A program made the translations under genes and the position numbers. Below are positions 63,553 through 64,000 of a stretch of DNA of 64,000 bases, one piece after another. The notes beneath the pieces were generated by a model. The model was given only the letters and a program-made list of their open reading frames with translations. It had not been told where the DNA came from and did not search any database. Positions within the stretch are counted from its first letter, which is position 1. Every line of letters starts with the position of its first letter. This DNA comes from Symsagittifera roscoffensis (taxonomy: Eukaryota; Xenacoelomorpha; Acoela; Convolutidae): the NCBI RefSeq assembly GCF_963678635.1, contig NW_026971334.1, positions 94,169 to 158,168 on the forward strand, in the 5' to 3' direction.

Positions 63553-64000
63553 ATCTAGAGGGCCGAGCAACGAGAGGAAGAACGTGGCCGCATCGGAGAA
63601 GCAGCTGGAGTCGATGGTGTATCGACTGACACAGGAGAGACGCAGGTGGCCCTTCCTGACACCAAGGCTGGAGAACGCCACGGAGAAGACAAGAGAAGGT
63701 GCACCGCTTCTGGTGAAGCAGATCTGGGATTTTCTTGAGGAGCAGCTGGGAGTGGCCGAGAAGAGAGAAATGACGGTTGGTAGGTTCGTCACAGCAGCCA
63801 ACGAAGTCACGATTGGAGGATTCTGGAGGGAGCACGCAAGGGGTGAGCTGAGGACGAGGAGGGATCACGAGACTCTTGAGTTCTTGAGTCCTTGTTGGGG
63901 AAAGGAGTTCCTGGCCGGAGTGTACAGCGCGAAAGAGACCATCTTTAAAGCCTTCATAGAGGAAATATTGAATATGCCCATCAGTCTGTTGCTGGCACTG
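63449..64000 (+). CDS. Accessory ORF2 of A2, C-terminal region, cut by the window end
   Basis: After the frame break the coding continues from about 63449 without a stop to the last base (KLSPIIGDD, then TASLWFRNMELTI, TIGGFWREHA, LEFLSPCWGKEF, MPISLLLAL). It matches A1 17818-18360 closely. Conservation of these hydrophobic and Trp-bearing stretches in two diverged copies supports a real protein domain of unknown function. Confidence 0.65.

Larger units (their letters stand above)
52100..64000 (+). mobile_element. Element A copy 2 (A2), 5'-truncated and decayed, runs off the window
   Basis: It is collinear with A1 from Gag (A1 about 6385) through accessory ORF2 (A1 about 18360), at clearly lower identity than the A1 LTR pair show to each other, so A1 and A2 are older relatives. 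It lacks the 5' LTR, leader and ORF1. At least a dozen stops and frameshifts are visible, mostly at sites different from those in A1. The shared exception is the TGA in the protease. Confidence 0.9.

Overview
The window looks like animal nuclear DNA from an AT-rich genome, probably an invertebrate, although the species cannot be fixed from the sequence. Nearly all of it is LTR retrotransposon. There are no bacterial-style operons, no rRNA, and only faint traces of host genes. Two families dominate. Element A is GC-balanced, sits on the + strand, and is a giant Ty3/gypsy-type element. Element B is very AT-rich, sits on the - strand, is gypsy-like with an envelope-like region, and is heavily decayed.

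Layout. 1-1803 is the distal (3') part of element B. 1804-24922 is a complete 23.1 kb copy of element A (A1) with 906/905-bp LTRs (TG...CA), inserted into B; removing it rejoins a B reading frame. A1 runs LTR, 2.7 kb leader with minisatellite, coiled-coil ORF1, Gag, Pol (protease, RT, RNase H, integrase, long tail, macro-domain-like end), a spacer with a possible splice acceptor, a ~9 kb cassette of five accessory ORFs where env would sit, and the 3' LTR. A block of 7,786 bp (18634-26419, the A1 3' end plus a piece of B) is tandemly duplicated at 26430-34215 with a 10-bp filler. From 34216 to about 46173 element B continues backwards through envelope-like, integrase, RNase H, RT, protease and Gag remnants to an LTR-like end. 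46174-50446 is non-LTR sequence with direct and inverted repeats, a possible first exon of a host gene with an RFX-type X-box upstream, and a tRNA-like relic. 50447-51931 is a second B fragment (B2). 51932-52112 is a rearranged junction. 52100-64000 is a second, 5'-truncated and decayed copy of element A (A2) that runs off the window.

How the parts work together. A1 and A2 are diverged copies of one family, so comparing them shows which features are ancestral. Both keep a canonical integrase (D-x58-D-x35-E in A1), a TGA inside the protease, a macro-domain-like Pol tail, and an SGNH/GDSL-hydrolase-like domain in the first accessory ORF. Gag and Pol would make particles, cDNA and integration. 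The accessory proteins are not recognised beyond the SGNH region(s), coiled coil and basic or acidic tracts. Their ORFs abut through short start/stop overlaps in the -1 frame, and a conserved splice-acceptor-like site precedes the cassette, so separate expression from a spliced RNA is plausible. Every copy carries stops or frameshifts and looks inactive as it stands.

The best candidate for something undescribed is element A itself: a giant gypsy element with a macro-like domain fused to Pol and an SGNH hydrolase-bearing cassette in the env position. The family and domain calls come from reading motifs by eye, not from searches.
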